A stretch of 64,000 nt of DNA, from assembly GCA_017456805.1 (NCBI GenBank), contig JAFTIQ010000020.1, positions 1 to 64,000 on the forward strand, written 5' to 3'. Shown here in pieces: positions 1 to 9,396 of this stretch; position 1 is the stretch's first letter, and each line of letters opens with the position of its first letter. The position numbers were made by a program, and so were the translations under genes. The notes below the pieces were generated by a model that was not told the origin of the DNA, ran no database searches, and worked only from the letters and a program-made list of their open reading frames with translations. Source of the DNA: Lentisphaeria bacterium. GTDB taxonomy: Bacteria; Verrucomicrobiota; Lentisphaeria; Victivallales; UBA1829.

Positions 1-28
1 TATTGAATAAAAAAGAAAAGGATGATTT

Positions 29-1573
29 ATGAAAAAAAGCTTCACAAGAGTATTGTGCTCTGCTGCAGCGACATTTCTGCTGACTGCCAGTGTAACCGGG
101 GCGGAAGTTCCAAAGAAAAAAATTATAGATCTTGCCTGGGGATCCCCGACAGTGGAATTCCTCGCAAAAAATCTGGAACAAATGGAAAAAGAAGCTCCCG
201 TGGATGGGCTGATGATCCGATGGGTCGGCGAAATGACCGATGCAAGTGGGAAAAAAGTTCCCGTCAACCTCACGCATAGCATGAACGCAAAATTACGAAT
301 GAAACGGGAATATTTTGAAAAGCAGATTAAACTTTATAAAAGTCTGAAGTTCAAAAAATTCACTGACAACTTTCTCAATACAGTGGTCATGCCCGCCAAT
401 CAGGATTGGTTTAATGATCAGGACTGGGAAAACATCTGTGCCAACTATGCACTGGCGGCATCCATCGCAAAAGAATGCGGCATGAAAGGGATTGTCTTCG
501 ATCCCGAAGAATATGCCGGAAAATTCTGGCAGTACGGAACCTTTGACCGTTCCCTGGAAGAAGGTATTGCCATCGCCCGAAAACGCGGTCAACAGTGGGG
601 GCGCGCTATTTTTACAGCCTATCCCACAATGAAACTTTTCGTTCTTTACTGGATTGCTGGAGCTTATGATAATATGACAGAACATTTCATCAATGGTGTT
701 TATGACGTTATGCCTCCGACTGTTACCATTTATGAAGGCCACGAAACTTCCGGTTATCTGGCAAAGAATTTCCGTGACTATGATAAGATTTTAGCGGATA
801 ATGACCGTAATTTCCTGAAATTCCTTGATCCAGTTCATCATCAGAAGCACCGGGCTCAAACATTTGCCGCACCGGCATTTTATCTGGATTCTATCCTGGG
901 AATCAATAAAAAATGGCATAAAAAATTCGGTGTATCAATTGAAAATCCGTTGGTATTTCTGAAACGAAACCTGATCTATGCGCTGGACGTCTCCTCTGAA
1001 TATGTCTGGTTTTACAGCGAAAAAGGCTGTTTCTGGAATGGAACAAAATATCCTTACTGGGAAAAACAGTTCCCCGGAATCGTGGATGTCATCCGCAAAG
1101 CAAAAGAACCGCTCAAAGAACAGATCTCCGGAAAACAGAATATGCTCTCCCCGGAAAACCTGAAAGTTCAGTGGAAATATCAGCAGACACCCAAGGCAAA
1201 AGGGACGGCAACCATGAAAGATGGAGTTTTCACCATCACCGGCTGCCGCGACAACGGAAATCATACCATTCTGCTCCCGGCAAAACCGAACCGTACCTAT
1301 CTTGTCCGCGTAGAAGTTCTGCAGAGCGAAGAAAAAAACATCGGATATCCTTATCTTTATGCCTATCTGAATCATGCAGGAAAAGGATGGACAGATATTC
1401 CCCGTTCCCAAAAAAGATATCTCCGTCCGGGGGCTGGAAAAGGATGGAAAACTCTGGAACTTATTATTCATTCAAGCGATGATACAGCCTATCTTGCAAT
1501 TGAACTTGGAGCATTGAAACAAGCTCCCGGAGAGAAGGTTACGTTCCGGAATCCCCAATGCAAAGAACTTTAA
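29..1573 (+). CDS. Secreted protein of unknown family, paralog A
   Basis: I do not recognise the family. The 514-residue product starts with a signal peptide (MKKSFTRVLC then a hydrophobic stretch ending near TGA). The body, to about residue 350, is rich in aromatic residues and alternating strand/helix pattern with acidic motifs such as FDPEEY, which suggests a TIM-barrel glycoside-hydrolase-like fold; this is an inference. The last 130 residues look like a beta-sandwich carbohydrate-binding module. The start is supported by an AAAAGG ribosome-binding site at 16-21. The gene directly downstream is a paralog, with long identical stretches (KSLKFKKFTDNF, NQDWFNDQDW, ARKRGQQWG). It is the first complete gene of a carbohydrate operon, so a periplasmic or surface role in glycan degradation is likely. 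Confidence 0.75.
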   Translation: MKKSFTRVLCSAAATFLLTASVTGAEVPKKKIIDLAWGSPTVEFLAKNLEQMEKEAPVDGLMIRWVGEMTDASGKKVPVNLTHSMNAKLRMKREYFEKQIKLYKSLKFKKFTDNFLNTVVMPANQDWFNDQDWENICANYALAASIAKECGMKGIVFDPEEYAGKFWQYGTFDRSLEEGIAIARKRGQQWGRAIFTAYPTMKLFVLYWIAGAYDNMTEHFINGVYDVMPPTVTIYEGHETSGYLAKNFRDYDKILADNDRNFLKFLDPVHHQKHRAQTFAAPAFYLDSILGINKKWHKKFGVSIENPLVFLKRNLIYALDVSSEYVWFYSEKGCFWNGTKYPYWEKQFPGIVDVIRKAKEPLKEQISGKQNMLSPENLKVQWKYQQTPKAKGTATMKDGVFTITGCRDNGNHTILLPAKPNRTYLVRVEVLQSEEKNIGYPYLYAYLNHAGKGWTDIPRSQKRYLRPGAGKGWKTLELIIHSSDDTAYLAIELGALKQAPGEKVTFRNPQCKEL

Positions 1574-1595
1574 TTACTGAAAAAGGAGTTGGAAT

Positions 1596-3161
1596 ATGAA
1601 AAAAACAAAAACAGTAATATTCTGTGCTGTCTTGCTGGCAGTCTGTATGACAGTATCAGGGAAAGAGCTTTGGACCCCGCCGGAGAAAAAAATCATAGAT
1701 CTCTCCTGGGGCTCCCCGACAGTGGATTTCCTTGCTAAAAACCTTCCGACAATGGAAAAAGAAGCTCCCATTGACGGCATAGCTGTCAAATTCATGGGAA
1801 CAAGAACCGATGCAAACGGAAAAAAACATGAGGTAAATTTCACTACCTCCGTCATGGGAAAAACCCGTCTGAAACGGGAATATTTTGAACAGCAGATTGC
1901 ACTTTATAAATCTTTGAAATTCAAAAAATTCACTGATAATTTCTTCTATACGACTGTTATGCCCGGAAATCAGGATTGGTTCAACGATCAGGATTGGGCT
2001 GCCCTCTGTTCCAACTTTGCGCTTGCAGCGGAGATTGCAAAAGAGTGCGGGATGGAAGGGATTCTGTTCGACCCGGAAGAATACGGTAAAAAATTCTGGT
2101 CATACAACACGATCAAGCGTCCGCAGAAGGAAGGATCTGCCATTGCCCGGAAACGCGGACAGCAGTGGGGAAATGCGATTTTCAAAGCATTTCCGGATAT
2201 CAAACTTTTTGTTCTTTACTGGCTCCCTGCAAAAAAATCTTTTATGTCCGATTTCATCAACGGGGTTTATGATGTGATCCCACCGACCGCCAGAATCATC
2301 GATGGCTGTGAAACCGCCGGATATCATTCAAATTCCCGTTGGGATTTCCGGGTTGCTAAAGATCTCTCTGAATATGAAGCATTGAAATATCTCAGCAAAG
2401 AAAATGTTGCGAAATATAAAGCACAGACGACTTTTGCCCCGGCATGTTATATTGATGCGATTCTTGGGATCAATCAGAAATGGGCGAGGCATCTTCAACC
2501 GGAAATATCCGGTTCTGCTCCGGCTCATTTTCTGACTCAGGTAATTTTCCGCGCATTGGAATCCTGCGATGAGTATATCTGGCTTTACAGTGAACGCTGT
2601 GCTTGGTGGAGCGGCGGAAAATATCCGATTTGGGACAGCAAGGTTCCGGGAGCAGGGAACGCTCTTGCGGGGGTCAAAGACCCGGTAAAACTGAATGTTT
2701 CCGATTGCAGAAATGTGATTCAGAACGGTACTTTCAATCAGGAAGGCGGCTGGGAAATCTGGCAGCACCGGATTTCGCCTCGCGGCTACGGAAAATGGCA
2801 TGATGGCCTTCTTGACATGTGCGAAACCAACTGGGGAAGTATCCGCCAAACAGTAAAAGTTAATCCGAAGGAGATGTATCTTTTCCGGGCAAAAGTGCGC
2901 TACAACACCGCATTCCGCGGAAAAGCGATCCTCGCAGTCAATTATTTTGATGCCGCGGGAGCCCCTGTTAACAGCGGAAGATTCGATACGGAATTGGTTT
3001 TCGATAAGACAAAAAATTATCAGGAATGGATCTGGCAGGCCTTTCTCACGGAAGTACCGGAAGGAGCTGTTTCCATGAAGGTTCAATTGCACGTCCGTCA
3101 GCAGGGACATGGAGAACGTTTCTCCATTGATGATTTCGACTGTCGGCTTTTGCAGAAATAA
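1596..3161 (+). CDS. Secreted protein of unknown family, paralog B
   Basis: This 521-residue protein is a tandem duplicate of the preceding gene, 22 bases downstream of its stop, with AAGGAG before the ATG. It has an N-terminal signal peptide ending near VSG. The N-terminal 230 residues align without gaps of note to paralog A (IIDLSWGSPTVDFLAKN, FKKFTDNF, FDPEEYGKKFW). The C-terminal part differs: from about residue 370 it reads NVIQNGTFNQEGGWEIW, the usual opening of a CBM4/9-type carbohydrate-binding beta-sandwich. The divergence at the C-terminus suggests the pair share a catalytic or binding barrel but recognise different ligands. No catalytic residues can be assigned by eye. Confidence 0.75.
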   Translation: MKKTKTVIFCAVLLAVCMTVSGKELWTPPEKKIIDLSWGSPTVDFLAKNLPTMEKEAPIDGIAVKFMGTRTDANGKKHEVNFTTSVMGKTRLKREYFEQQIALYKSLKFKKFTDNFFYTTVMPGNQDWFNDQDWAALCSNFALAAEIAKECGMEGILFDPEEYGKKFWSYNTIKRPQKEGSAIARKRGQQWGNAIFKAFPDIKLFVLYWLPAKKSFMSDFINGVYDVIPPTARIIDGCETAGYHSNSRWDFRVAKDLSEYEALKYLSKENVAKYKAQTTFAPACYIDAILGINQKWARHLQPEISGSAPAHFLTQVIFRALESCDEYIWLYSERCAWWSGGKYPIWDSKVPGAGNALAGVKDPVKLNVSDCRNVIQNGTFNQEGGWEIWQHRISPRGYGKWHDGLLDMCETNWGSIRQTVKVNPKEMYLFRAKVRYNTAFRGKAILAVNYFDAAGAPVNSGRFDTELVFDKTKNYQEWIWQAFLTEVPEGAVSMKVQLHVRQQGHGERFSIDDFDCRLLQK

Positions 3162-3177
3162 ATAAGGAATTTTGAAG

Positions 3178-5502
3178 ATGAAAATATTTTCACTGAATGG
3201 AATCTGGGATCTGTACCCGTGCCCACCGGATCAAGCGGAAATCACTTCCCCCGAACAGTTATCCAAGTTTTCCCCGATTCCCGGAAATGTGCCTGGAAAT
3301 CTGGAACTTGATTATGCCGCTGCCGGAGAGATCAAAGATCCCTTCCCCGGATTGAATCCGCTGGAATTTCAGAAATTGGAATTCCATGATTGGTGGTATG
3401 TTAAAAAATTTGCCACACCGGATGGATTGGAACAGTGCAATCTGGTCTTTGATGGGGTGGATACTCTGGGAGAACTGTTCTTGAACGGTACTAAAATCGG
3501 GAAGTTTGATAATGCATTCATTTCCCATAGTTTTCCAGTAACTTTGAACACAAATGAAGAAAATGAACTGGCGGTCAGACTTCGCCCCCTGACTTCTGTT
3601 ACTCCGGTTGAGGATATTTCCAGAATGACTGCGGCGGAGCATTTTACAGCATCGACCGGAGCAATCCGGAAACCTGCCCATGCCTCCGGTTGGGATATCT
3701 GTCCCAGATTGAATCTGGGCGGTCTCTGGAAAGGAGTCCGGTTGGAAAAAGAAACATCTCTGTTCCGGCTGGAAGAACTTTATATGCAAACTCAAAAAGG
3801 GACCAATGAGAAAGAAGCGAATCTGAAACTTCATTACCGTTATTCCACAGAATGTCGGGATCTGAGAGGACTGAAACTCCACCTGAAAGGCGTCTGCGGG
3901 AAATCCTTGTTTGAAGATGAGTTTCCCGTTGCTTCCAAAAATGGATTCATCACTGTAAAGGTCAAAAATCCGGTATTCTGGTGGCCTTACGGTCATGGAG
4001 AGCCGGCACTTTACAACCTCACCGGAACACTTTTGAACGGGAAAGGGGAAGAAGTTACCAAACTGGAAACCAATTTTGGAATTCGCACGATCGAACTTCG
4101 CAGAACTGATATGAATGAACTCGGGAAAGGGGAATTCTCCTTCCATGTCAACGGCAGAAAAATCCGGATTCTCGGAACAAATCACGTTCCCGCTGATGCC
4201 ATGCACTCCCGGGATGCCGGACGGATCAGCAGAATTCTGGATATGGTACGGGATCTTGGCTGCAACATGATCCGATGTTGGGGCGGCGGTGTTTATGAAG
4301 ATGATTTCTTCTATGATTACTGCGATAAAAACGGAATCCTTATCTGGCAGGATTTCATGTTTGCTTGTACAATCCCTCCACATGATAAAACCTTTGCGGA
4401 ATGTGTCCGGAAAGAAGTCTCGCAAGTGGTTACCAGATTGCGGAGGCATCCCTCTATTGCTCTCTGGAGCGGAGATAATGAATGTGATGTCATGAGTACA
4501 TGGTACAATATTGCGCCGAATACGAATACCATCAATCGCAAAGTAATTCCGGATTTGCTCCAGATGCTTGATCCGCTCCGGCCCTACTTGCCGAGTTCTC
4601 CATATATTGCGGATTCACTCTGGCAGAAGATTCTGGATTTCGGACCTCAGGCGTTCAACCTTGCGCCGGAGAAACATCTCTGGGGAACCCGGGAAACATT
4701 CAAGATTGCTCCATATAATAACAGTGGGGCAAAATTTATCAGTGAAACCGGCTGGCACGGCGCACCGAATGCATCCTCCATCCGGAAATTTATCACAAAA
4801 GATCACTGGAACATCGATCCCATGGATCCTGAATGGGACCTTCACTCTTCCAATGCCTTCGGAAAACGCGGTCCGAATCATGGAAGAAACAGGCTCATGA
4901 CACGCCATCAGGAAGAGTATTACGGAAAAGTTATGGATGGTTCTCTGGAAGAATTTGCAAGAGCAAGCCAGATATTCCAAGCAGAAGCATTGAAATTTAC
5001 TGTTGAAACAGTCCGTCTTGATCCCGGATGTGATGGAATCCTCTGGTGGAATCTCATCGACTGCTGGCCCCAGTTCTCCGATGCAATCGTAGATTATTAT
5101 TTCGCGAAAAAACTCGCCTATTATTATGTCCGACGGATTCAGAATCCCTTCTGTATCATGTGTAAAGAACCCGTTCTGTTCCACAGCAATATCATGGCTG
5201 TCAATGATTCGCCGGACGTCAAAAAAGGATCTTATGAAGTAATCGACGGGGAAACAGATGAAGTTTTGCTCTCTGGAGAATTCAGCGTCGAGCCTGAAAA
5301 ACATCTGGAACTTGGGAGATTACGGTCACCGCGCGGCACCAACCGGCTTTGGCTGATACGCTGGACCTTTGAAGACGGTTCCGCCGGGGTCAATCATTAT
5401 ATCAGCGGAAATCTTGTCATGGATTATCAGTGGTATGATAAGTTGCTGGTAAAAATCGCTGCACTCGACAATACGTTTGATGCGGATTCTATCGGACAAT
5501 AA
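3178..5502 (+). CDS. Glycoside hydrolase family 2, beta-mannosidase-like
   Basis: This 774-residue protein has the GH2 layout: an N-terminal jelly-roll beginning FSLNGIWDLYP, an immunoglobulin-like sandwich, then a TIM barrel with the hallmark RCWGGGVYEDD. The acid/base is probably Glu435 in WSGDNECD and the nucleophile Glu523 in FISETGWHG. These match the spacing of beta-mannosidases, which release terminal beta-mannose from glycans, although other GH2 specificities are possible. No signal peptide is visible, so it probably acts in the cytoplasm on imported oligosaccharides. An in-frame TTG lies six bases upstream, but AAGGAAT at 3164-3170 fits the ATG at 3178 better. It is sandwiched between secreted paralogs and an oxidoreductase in one operon. 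Confidence 0.9.
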   Translation: MKIFSLNGIWDLYPCPPDQAEITSPEQLSKFSPIPGNVPGNLELDYAAAGEIKDPFPGLNPLEFQKLEFHDWWYVKKFATPDGLEQCNLVFDGVDTLGELFLNGTKIGKFDNAFISHSFPVTLNTNEENELAVRLRPLTSVTPVEDISRMTAAEHFTASTGAIRKPAHASGWDICPRLNLGGLWKGVRLEKETSLFRLEELYMQTQKGTNEKEANLKLHYRYSTECRDLRGLKLHLKGVCGKSLFEDEFPVASKNGFITVKVKNPVFWWPYGHGEPALYNLTGTLLNGKGEEVTKLETNFGIRTIELRRTDMNELGKGEFSFHVNGRKIRILGTNHVPADAMHSRDAGRISRILDMVRDLGCNMIRCWGGGVYEDDFFYDYCDKNGILIWQDFMFACTIPPHDKTFAECVRKEVSQVVTRLRRHPSIALWSGDNECDVMSTWYNIAPNTNTINRKVIPDLLQMLDPLRPYLPSSPYIADSLWQKILDFGPQAFNLAPEKHLWGTRETFKIAPYNNSGAKFISETGWHGAPNASSIRKFITKDHWNIDPMDPEWDLHSSNAFGKRGPNHGRNRLMTRHQEEYYGKVMDGSLEEFARASQIFQAEALKFTVETVRLDPGCDGILWWNLIDCWPQFSDAIVDYYFAKKLAYYYVRRIQNPFCIMCKEPVLFHSNIMAVNDSPDVKKGSYEVIDGETDEVLLSGEFSVEPEKHLELGRLRSPRGTNRLWLIRWTFEDGSAGVNHYISGNLVMDYQWYDKLLVKIAALDNTFDADSIGQ

Positions 5503-5516
5503 ACAGGAGGCCGTAA

Positions 5517-6704
5517 ATGTCATTCAAGTTTGAACTGGAATATGATGTTGCTGTTGCAGGAGGCGGGATTGCCGGGGTCGCGGCGGCATTGGCAGCAGCA
5601 AGACGGGGTAGAAAAACCGTTCTGCTGGAAAGTCAGGCTTTCCTGGGCGGGCTGGCAACGTCTGGTCTGATTTACCTTTACCTTCCGCTCTGCGATGGAA
5701 AAGGACGTCAGGTTTCATTCGGAATCACGGAGGAACTGCTGCGCCTTGCTCCGGAATATGGCCCCTTTGACCTTCCGGAAGAATGGGACGGTCCGGAAGG
5801 AGGATTCACCGGTGGAAAAAGTACCCGTTTTGAGTGTCGCTTCTCTCCGGCTGGATATATCCTGACCCTTGATAAACTGCTGAAAGAGGCAGGTGTGGAC
5901 CTCTTTCTGGAAACCCGGATCTGTGATGTACAGACGAATTCGGATTATGCTATCACTGCCATTGAAACGGAAAACCTTGCCGGACGTGGAAAAATCTCTG
6001 CAAAACGGTTTGTGGATGCCACAGGAGATGCGGCTCTTATCCGCTACGCAGGAGGAGCCGTGGAAACAGGAAGCAATTACCTGACTCCATGGGTGCTGGA
6101 ACATTGCAAAGAGGTCAGCATGTTCCCCTTCGATCATAATCTTGAAATGAAAGCTTTTTACAGAAGAACGGAAAAACCGGAATATCAATGGAACAGCAAT
6201 GATCCCAAAGGGTTGACCGGGTTCATCCGGGATTCATGGGAACTTCTCAGAAACTATTATGACAAATCTTATGCGGAAGGGGCCTGCCGGAAAGATCTCT
6301 ATCCCCTGCACCTCCCCGCAATGGCTCAGATCAGAATGGCAGCAAGAATCATCGGAAAAGAAACATTGACGACGGGAAGTGACAAACAGACCTTTGACTC
6401 ATCCGTCGGACTTTACGGTGACTGGCGCGCTGCGGACAAGGTTTGGGAAGTGCCATATGGAATCCTGCTCCCGGAAACAGTGAGGGGAACTCTCGCTGCC
6501 GGACGGTGTATTTCCACAACAGAAGATGCCTGGGATGCCTTCCGGGTCATACCTTCTGCAGCACTCACCGGAGAAATTGCCGGGGTGGCAGCAGACCTGA
6601 GCATCTCTCAGAAGTGCGATCCGGCAGAACTTTCCACGGATATACTCAAAGACGAACTGCGGAAGCTCAATTATAAATTCCATTATCAAGAAATTATTTC
6701 ATAA
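5517..6704 (+). CDS. FAD-dependent oxidoreductase
   Basis: The N-terminus has the dinucleotide-binding fold: strand YDVAVAG, glycine motif GGGIAG at residues 15-20 and a ribose-binding acidic residue at the end of TVLLES. This is followed by FLGGLATSG, typical of the FAD_oxidored family found in sugar-degradation loci of Lentisphaerota, Verrucomicrobia and Planctomycetes. VDATGDAALIRYAGG and a C-terminal GRCISTTEDAWDAFRVIPS element complete the flavin-binding half. At 395 residues it is of usual length for a single-domain member. It probably oxidises a sugar or sugar derivative; the substrate cannot be read. It lies 14 bases after the GH2 gene with AGGAGG before the ATG. Confidence 0.85.
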   Translation: MSFKFELEYDVAVAGGGIAGVAAALAAARRGRKTVLLESQAFLGGLATSGLIYLYLPLCDGKGRQVSFGITEELLRLAPEYGPFDLPEEWDGPEGGFTGGKSTRFECRFSPAGYILTLDKLLKEAGVDLFLETRICDVQTNSDYAITAIETENLAGRGKISAKRFVDATGDAALIRYAGGAVETGSNYLTPWVLEHCKEVSMFPFDHNLEMKAFYRRTEKPEYQWNSNDPKGLTGFIRDSWELLRNYYDKSYAEGACRKDLYPLHLPAMAQIRMAARIIGKETLTTGSDKQTFDSSVGLYGDWRAADKVWEVPYGILLPETVRGTLAAGRCISTTEDAWDAFRVIPSAALTGEIAGVAADLSISQKCDPAELSTDILKDELRKLNYKFHYQEIIS

Positions 6705-6728
6705 AGAACAAAAAGAAAGGAACAATCT

Positions 6729-7493
6729 ATGAACAATCAAAAAGTATCATTGTACCGGGGCTTTACGCTCATCGAACTGCTGGTCGTTATCGCAATCATC
6801 GCTATTCTTGCTGGGATGCTCCTGCCGGCGTTAAACTCAGCAAGAGCAAAAGCAAAAGCCAGCAACTGTACAGGAAACCAGAAGCAACTCGCAACAGCTG
6901 TTCAGTTCTATACTGATGACAACAATGGTGTGTTCAAAAATTTCAGCTATGGCTCCGTCGAACAGACTTGGGTTTTCTCTCTCGTAGAAGGAGGATACCT
7001 TACCACTCAGTCAAGATCAACAAATCATCTCTATATGTGTCCGGGTTCTCAGGCCAGCACAAGTGCTGTCAACGCTTACGCTGACGAAAAAGCGTACCGC
7101 TTAGCTTACGGAAGCGTTTATCTGTTCGGAAATCAGTTTACCGCACCGCCCAAGTTTTATGACAACAGCTATGGAAATACTATTGGACATTTCATTAAGG
7201 TAAAAGCTATTCAAAGTACATCCTCAACATTCCTGGCAGCGGATACCGTTAAAAAACATTCCAGTCATGGCTTGCATCCATATGGATTCATTGCTATGAA
7301 CGGAAATATCGGTCTCTCACAAGGGACTTTCCATGCAATCCATGCAAAGAAAATCAACACCTTTTTCTTTGACGGACATTCTGAATCTCTCAGTGCTTTA
7401 CAGTTCCGTGACAGAATGGTCAACAGCGATTACAAAATGAAAGCATCCCAGACCTTCAAATATGTGGAAGGAACCGCAGAACTTACTTTGTAA
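6729..7493 (+). CDS. Prepilin-like (pseudopilin) protein with H-X9-DG tail
   Basis: The first 11 residues form a short leader ending in Gly11, followed by [18 protein letters not shown], the type IV prepilin/type II secretion pseudopilin signature with the conserved glutamate at +5. The exposed domain runs to residue 254 and carries the H-X9-DG motif (His205, Asp215-Gly216) that defines a large family expanded in Planctomycetes, Verrucomicrobia and Lentisphaerota. Such proteins are processed by prepilin peptidase and anchored in the inner membrane; their individual functions are largely unknown. Its position inside a glycan operon, 24 bases after an oxidoreductase gene, suggests it is co-expressed with the hydrolases. 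Confidence 0.9.
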   Translation: MNNQKVSLYRGFTLIELLVVIAIIAILAGMLLPALNSARAKAKASNCTGNQKQLATAVQFYTDDNNGVFKNFSYGSVEQTWVFSLVEGGYLTTQSRSTNHLYMCPGSQASTSAVNAYADEKAYRLAYGSVYLFGNQFTAPPKFYDNSYGNTIGHFIKVKAIQSTSSTFLAADTVKKHSSHGLHPYGFIAMNGNIGLSQGTFHAIHAKKINTFFFDGHSESLSALQFRDRMVNSDYKMKASQTFKYVEGTAELTL

Positions 7494-7590
7494 TTTCAAC
7501 GATATTTTTCACTGTTCCGGTTGAAAAATTCAGCTGGACGAATATATTATTCTGCATAAAAAACCATACAAGTCCAAAGGAGTCAGCATC

Positions 7591-8421
7591 ATGGCAGAAA
7601 AAAAGAAAATCGGATTCATCGATCTTTTTATCGATGAATGGCATGCAAATAATTATCCGAAATGGTTCCGGGAAGCAAAACGCGGCAATGAATTTGAACT
7701 CGGATACGCCTGGGAAGAAGCTCCTATGGAAGGCAGACGCAATCTTCAGCAATGGTGTGCGGAAATGGGAATGATTCCGGCTGCTTCCATTGAGGAAGTC
7801 GTGGAAAAATCCGATTGTATCTGTGTGCTGGCTCCCGCAAATCCCGAAGTTCACGAGCGGCTGGCTGAAATCGCATTGAAATCCGGGAAGCCGGTTTATA
7901 TCGATAAGCCCTTTGCAGACAGTCTTGCAACTGCTGAACGGATCTTCGCTACCGCTGAAAAATATGGAACGCCCCTCATGTCCTCTTCCGCTTTGCGGTT
8001 CAGCGATGAACTTCTCTCCGGAAAACTTCAGGCAATGAAGCCGATCCTCTTCACCACCACAGGCGGCGGACGAAGCTTCGATGAATACGGGATCCATCAG
8101 CTGGAAATGATCGTCTCCGTTATGGGAACCGATGTGAAAAATATCACATTCACAGGAAACGAAAAACGTCTTTCCCTTTCTTATGAATTCGCCAACGGAA
8201 ATATGGCTCAGATCGCATATTCCCTGTTTATGCCCTTCACGATCACTGCGGCAAGTGAAAAAGAATCCATCTGCTTCTCCTCTGCCTCCCATATCTTTGA
8301 GAACCTGATCGATGCAATGCTGGATTTCTTTGCCGACGGGAAAAGCAGAGTCCCGAAAGAAGAGACCCTCGCTATTGCCTCTCTTCTGGAAAAAAGCGTT
8401 GCCCTGCTCCACGGAAAATAA
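7591..8421 (+). CDS. Gfo/Idh/MocA-like oxidoreductase, short form
   Basis: This 276-residue protein has features of the Gfo/Idh/MocA family: SIEEVVEKSDCICVLAP, the segment HERLAEIALKSGKPVYIDKPF with the DKP version of the EKP motif at residues 105-107, and a C-terminal alpha/beta domain with YGIHQLEMI. It is clearly shorter than the usual 330-390 residues, and the N-terminal nucleotide-binding region lacks an obvious GxGxxG, reading KIGFIDLFIDEWH instead. Loss of the classical dinucleotide motif may mean altered cofactor binding or a non-catalytic role. AAAGGAG at 7577-7583 supports the ATG at 7591. It closes the operon, just before a strong bidirectional terminator. Confidence 0.75.
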   Translation: MAEKKKIGFIDLFIDEWHANNYPKWFREAKRGNEFELGYAWEEAPMEGRRNLQQWCAEMGMIPAASIEEVVEKSDCICVLAPANPEVHERLAEIALKSGKPVYIDKPFADSLATAERIFATAEKYGTPLMSSSALRFSDELLSGKLQAMKPILFTTTGGGRSFDEYGIHQLEMIVSVMGTDVKNITFTGNEKRLSLSYEFANGNMAQIAYSLFMPFTITAASEKESICFSSASHIFENLIDAMLDFFADGKSRVPKEETLAIASLLEKSVALLHGK

Positions 8422-8452
8422 AATCCGGACAACATTTTCAAGGCAAAAAAAA

Positions 8453-8492
8453 GCTGCTGTTCGACCTTCCCGGCCGGCAGCAGCATTTTTTA
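8453..8492. terminator. Bidirectional intrinsic terminator
   Basis: Inverted repeat GCTGCTG (8453-8459) and CAGCAGC (8478-8484) is flanked by an A-run on the left and a T-run on the right, so it can end transcription from both convergent operons. Confidence 0.85.
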
Positions 8493-8504
8493 TACAGAAA
8501 CGGG

Positions 8505-9377
8505 TTACTCCTTGATAAAGATTCCAAGGCTTGACCCTACAAACCGTTCATAACCGCTCTTGGTGTGACGGCAGAGAGAAACCATTTTCCCGGCTTTTTC
8601 ATCCCAGTAAATCAGCGTGGTGGAGCCGCCGCCATCCATATTGATCGCATCGGAAGCACCGGCGGCAAGGAGCCATTCTCCGGCTTCCTGACAGGTCATT
8701 CCCATACTCCAGTCTTTCTGACGTCCATCCACTCCGAGGATGTAGAGATACCGTTTATCTGCAGAGATCCCGTAGGCGGTACGCGGTGCAAGGCGTTGAT
8801 CCTTGAATGTGGATTTTCCATCTTTTGCCACAATGGAGAATCCGGAAACAGCCACCTTGATTTTGGGATAATCTTCTGCAAAAAGCTGCCGTTCGATTGC
8901 AGGGGTTCCATCATTGTAAATCACAAAAACCGGACCTCTGCCCTGATGATCGCTGATCACTTTTCCGTTGAGAATATTCACGCCGCTGGGATTGGCATAT
9001 TTATGATTGAAAGGTTTCTTCCAGGGTCCCCAGGGAGCAGCATTGACCGCCACGATCATATTCATTCCTTTTTTCCGGGCATCCATCATGAAATCACGGG
9101 TCCGCTGACGTTTCGTGCGGATGATATATCCCTCACAATCCGGCATCGGCTTGCCCCAATGTTCATCTCTGTCCGTAGTGGTAAAATCCAAACCGGGTGT
9201 CTTGAGATCAATCCGGAGAATACTGATCTTCATCAAGCGGGGATTCGTCTGTTCAAGACGCAGGTGCAGAACCCCTTTCTGGACAGGAACAGCCTGAGAC
9301 CAATCCAGTTTTTCAACGGCACCAAGTACCAGAAAAATAAAAAACAATGAGAACGCCGCAAGTTTTTTCAACATCAT
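8505..9377 (-). CDS. Phosphodiester glycosidase (NAGPA-domain) exported protein
   Basis: The 290-residue product has an N-terminal hydrophobic signal or anchor (LAAFSLFFIFLVLGAV). The C-terminal two thirds match the NAGPA/DUF2233 phosphodiester glycosidase domain: VAVNAAPWGP, SGFSIV, APRTAYGIS, LYILGVDGRQ and the hallmark INMDGGGSTTLI. Family members cleave GlcNAc-1-phosphodiesters or act on related cell-envelope glycans. An upstream in-frame start at 9419 would overlap the preceding gene; AAAGG lies just ahead of two adjacent ATG codons (9377 and 9374), which I prefer. It is the last gene of the secretin/MacAB-like operon, which hints at a role in the cell envelope or as a cargo of the exporter. 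Confidence 0.85.
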   Translation of the reverse strand: MMLKKLAAFSLFFIFLVLGAVEKLDWSQAVPVQKGVLHLRLEQTNPRLMKISILRIDLKTPGLDFTTTDRDEHWGKPMPDCEGYIIRTKRQRTRDFMMDARKKGMNMIVAVNAAPWGPWKKPFNHKYANPSGVNILNGKVISDHQGRGPVFVIYNDGTPAIERQLFAEDYPKIKVAVSGFSIVAKDGKSTFKDQRLAPRTAYGISADKRYLYILGVDGRQKDWSMGMTCQEAGEWLLAAGASDAINMDGGGSTTLIYWDEKAGKMVSLCRHTKSGYERFVGSSLGIFIKE

Positions 9378-9396
9378 CAAACCTTTCTGTTTATTT

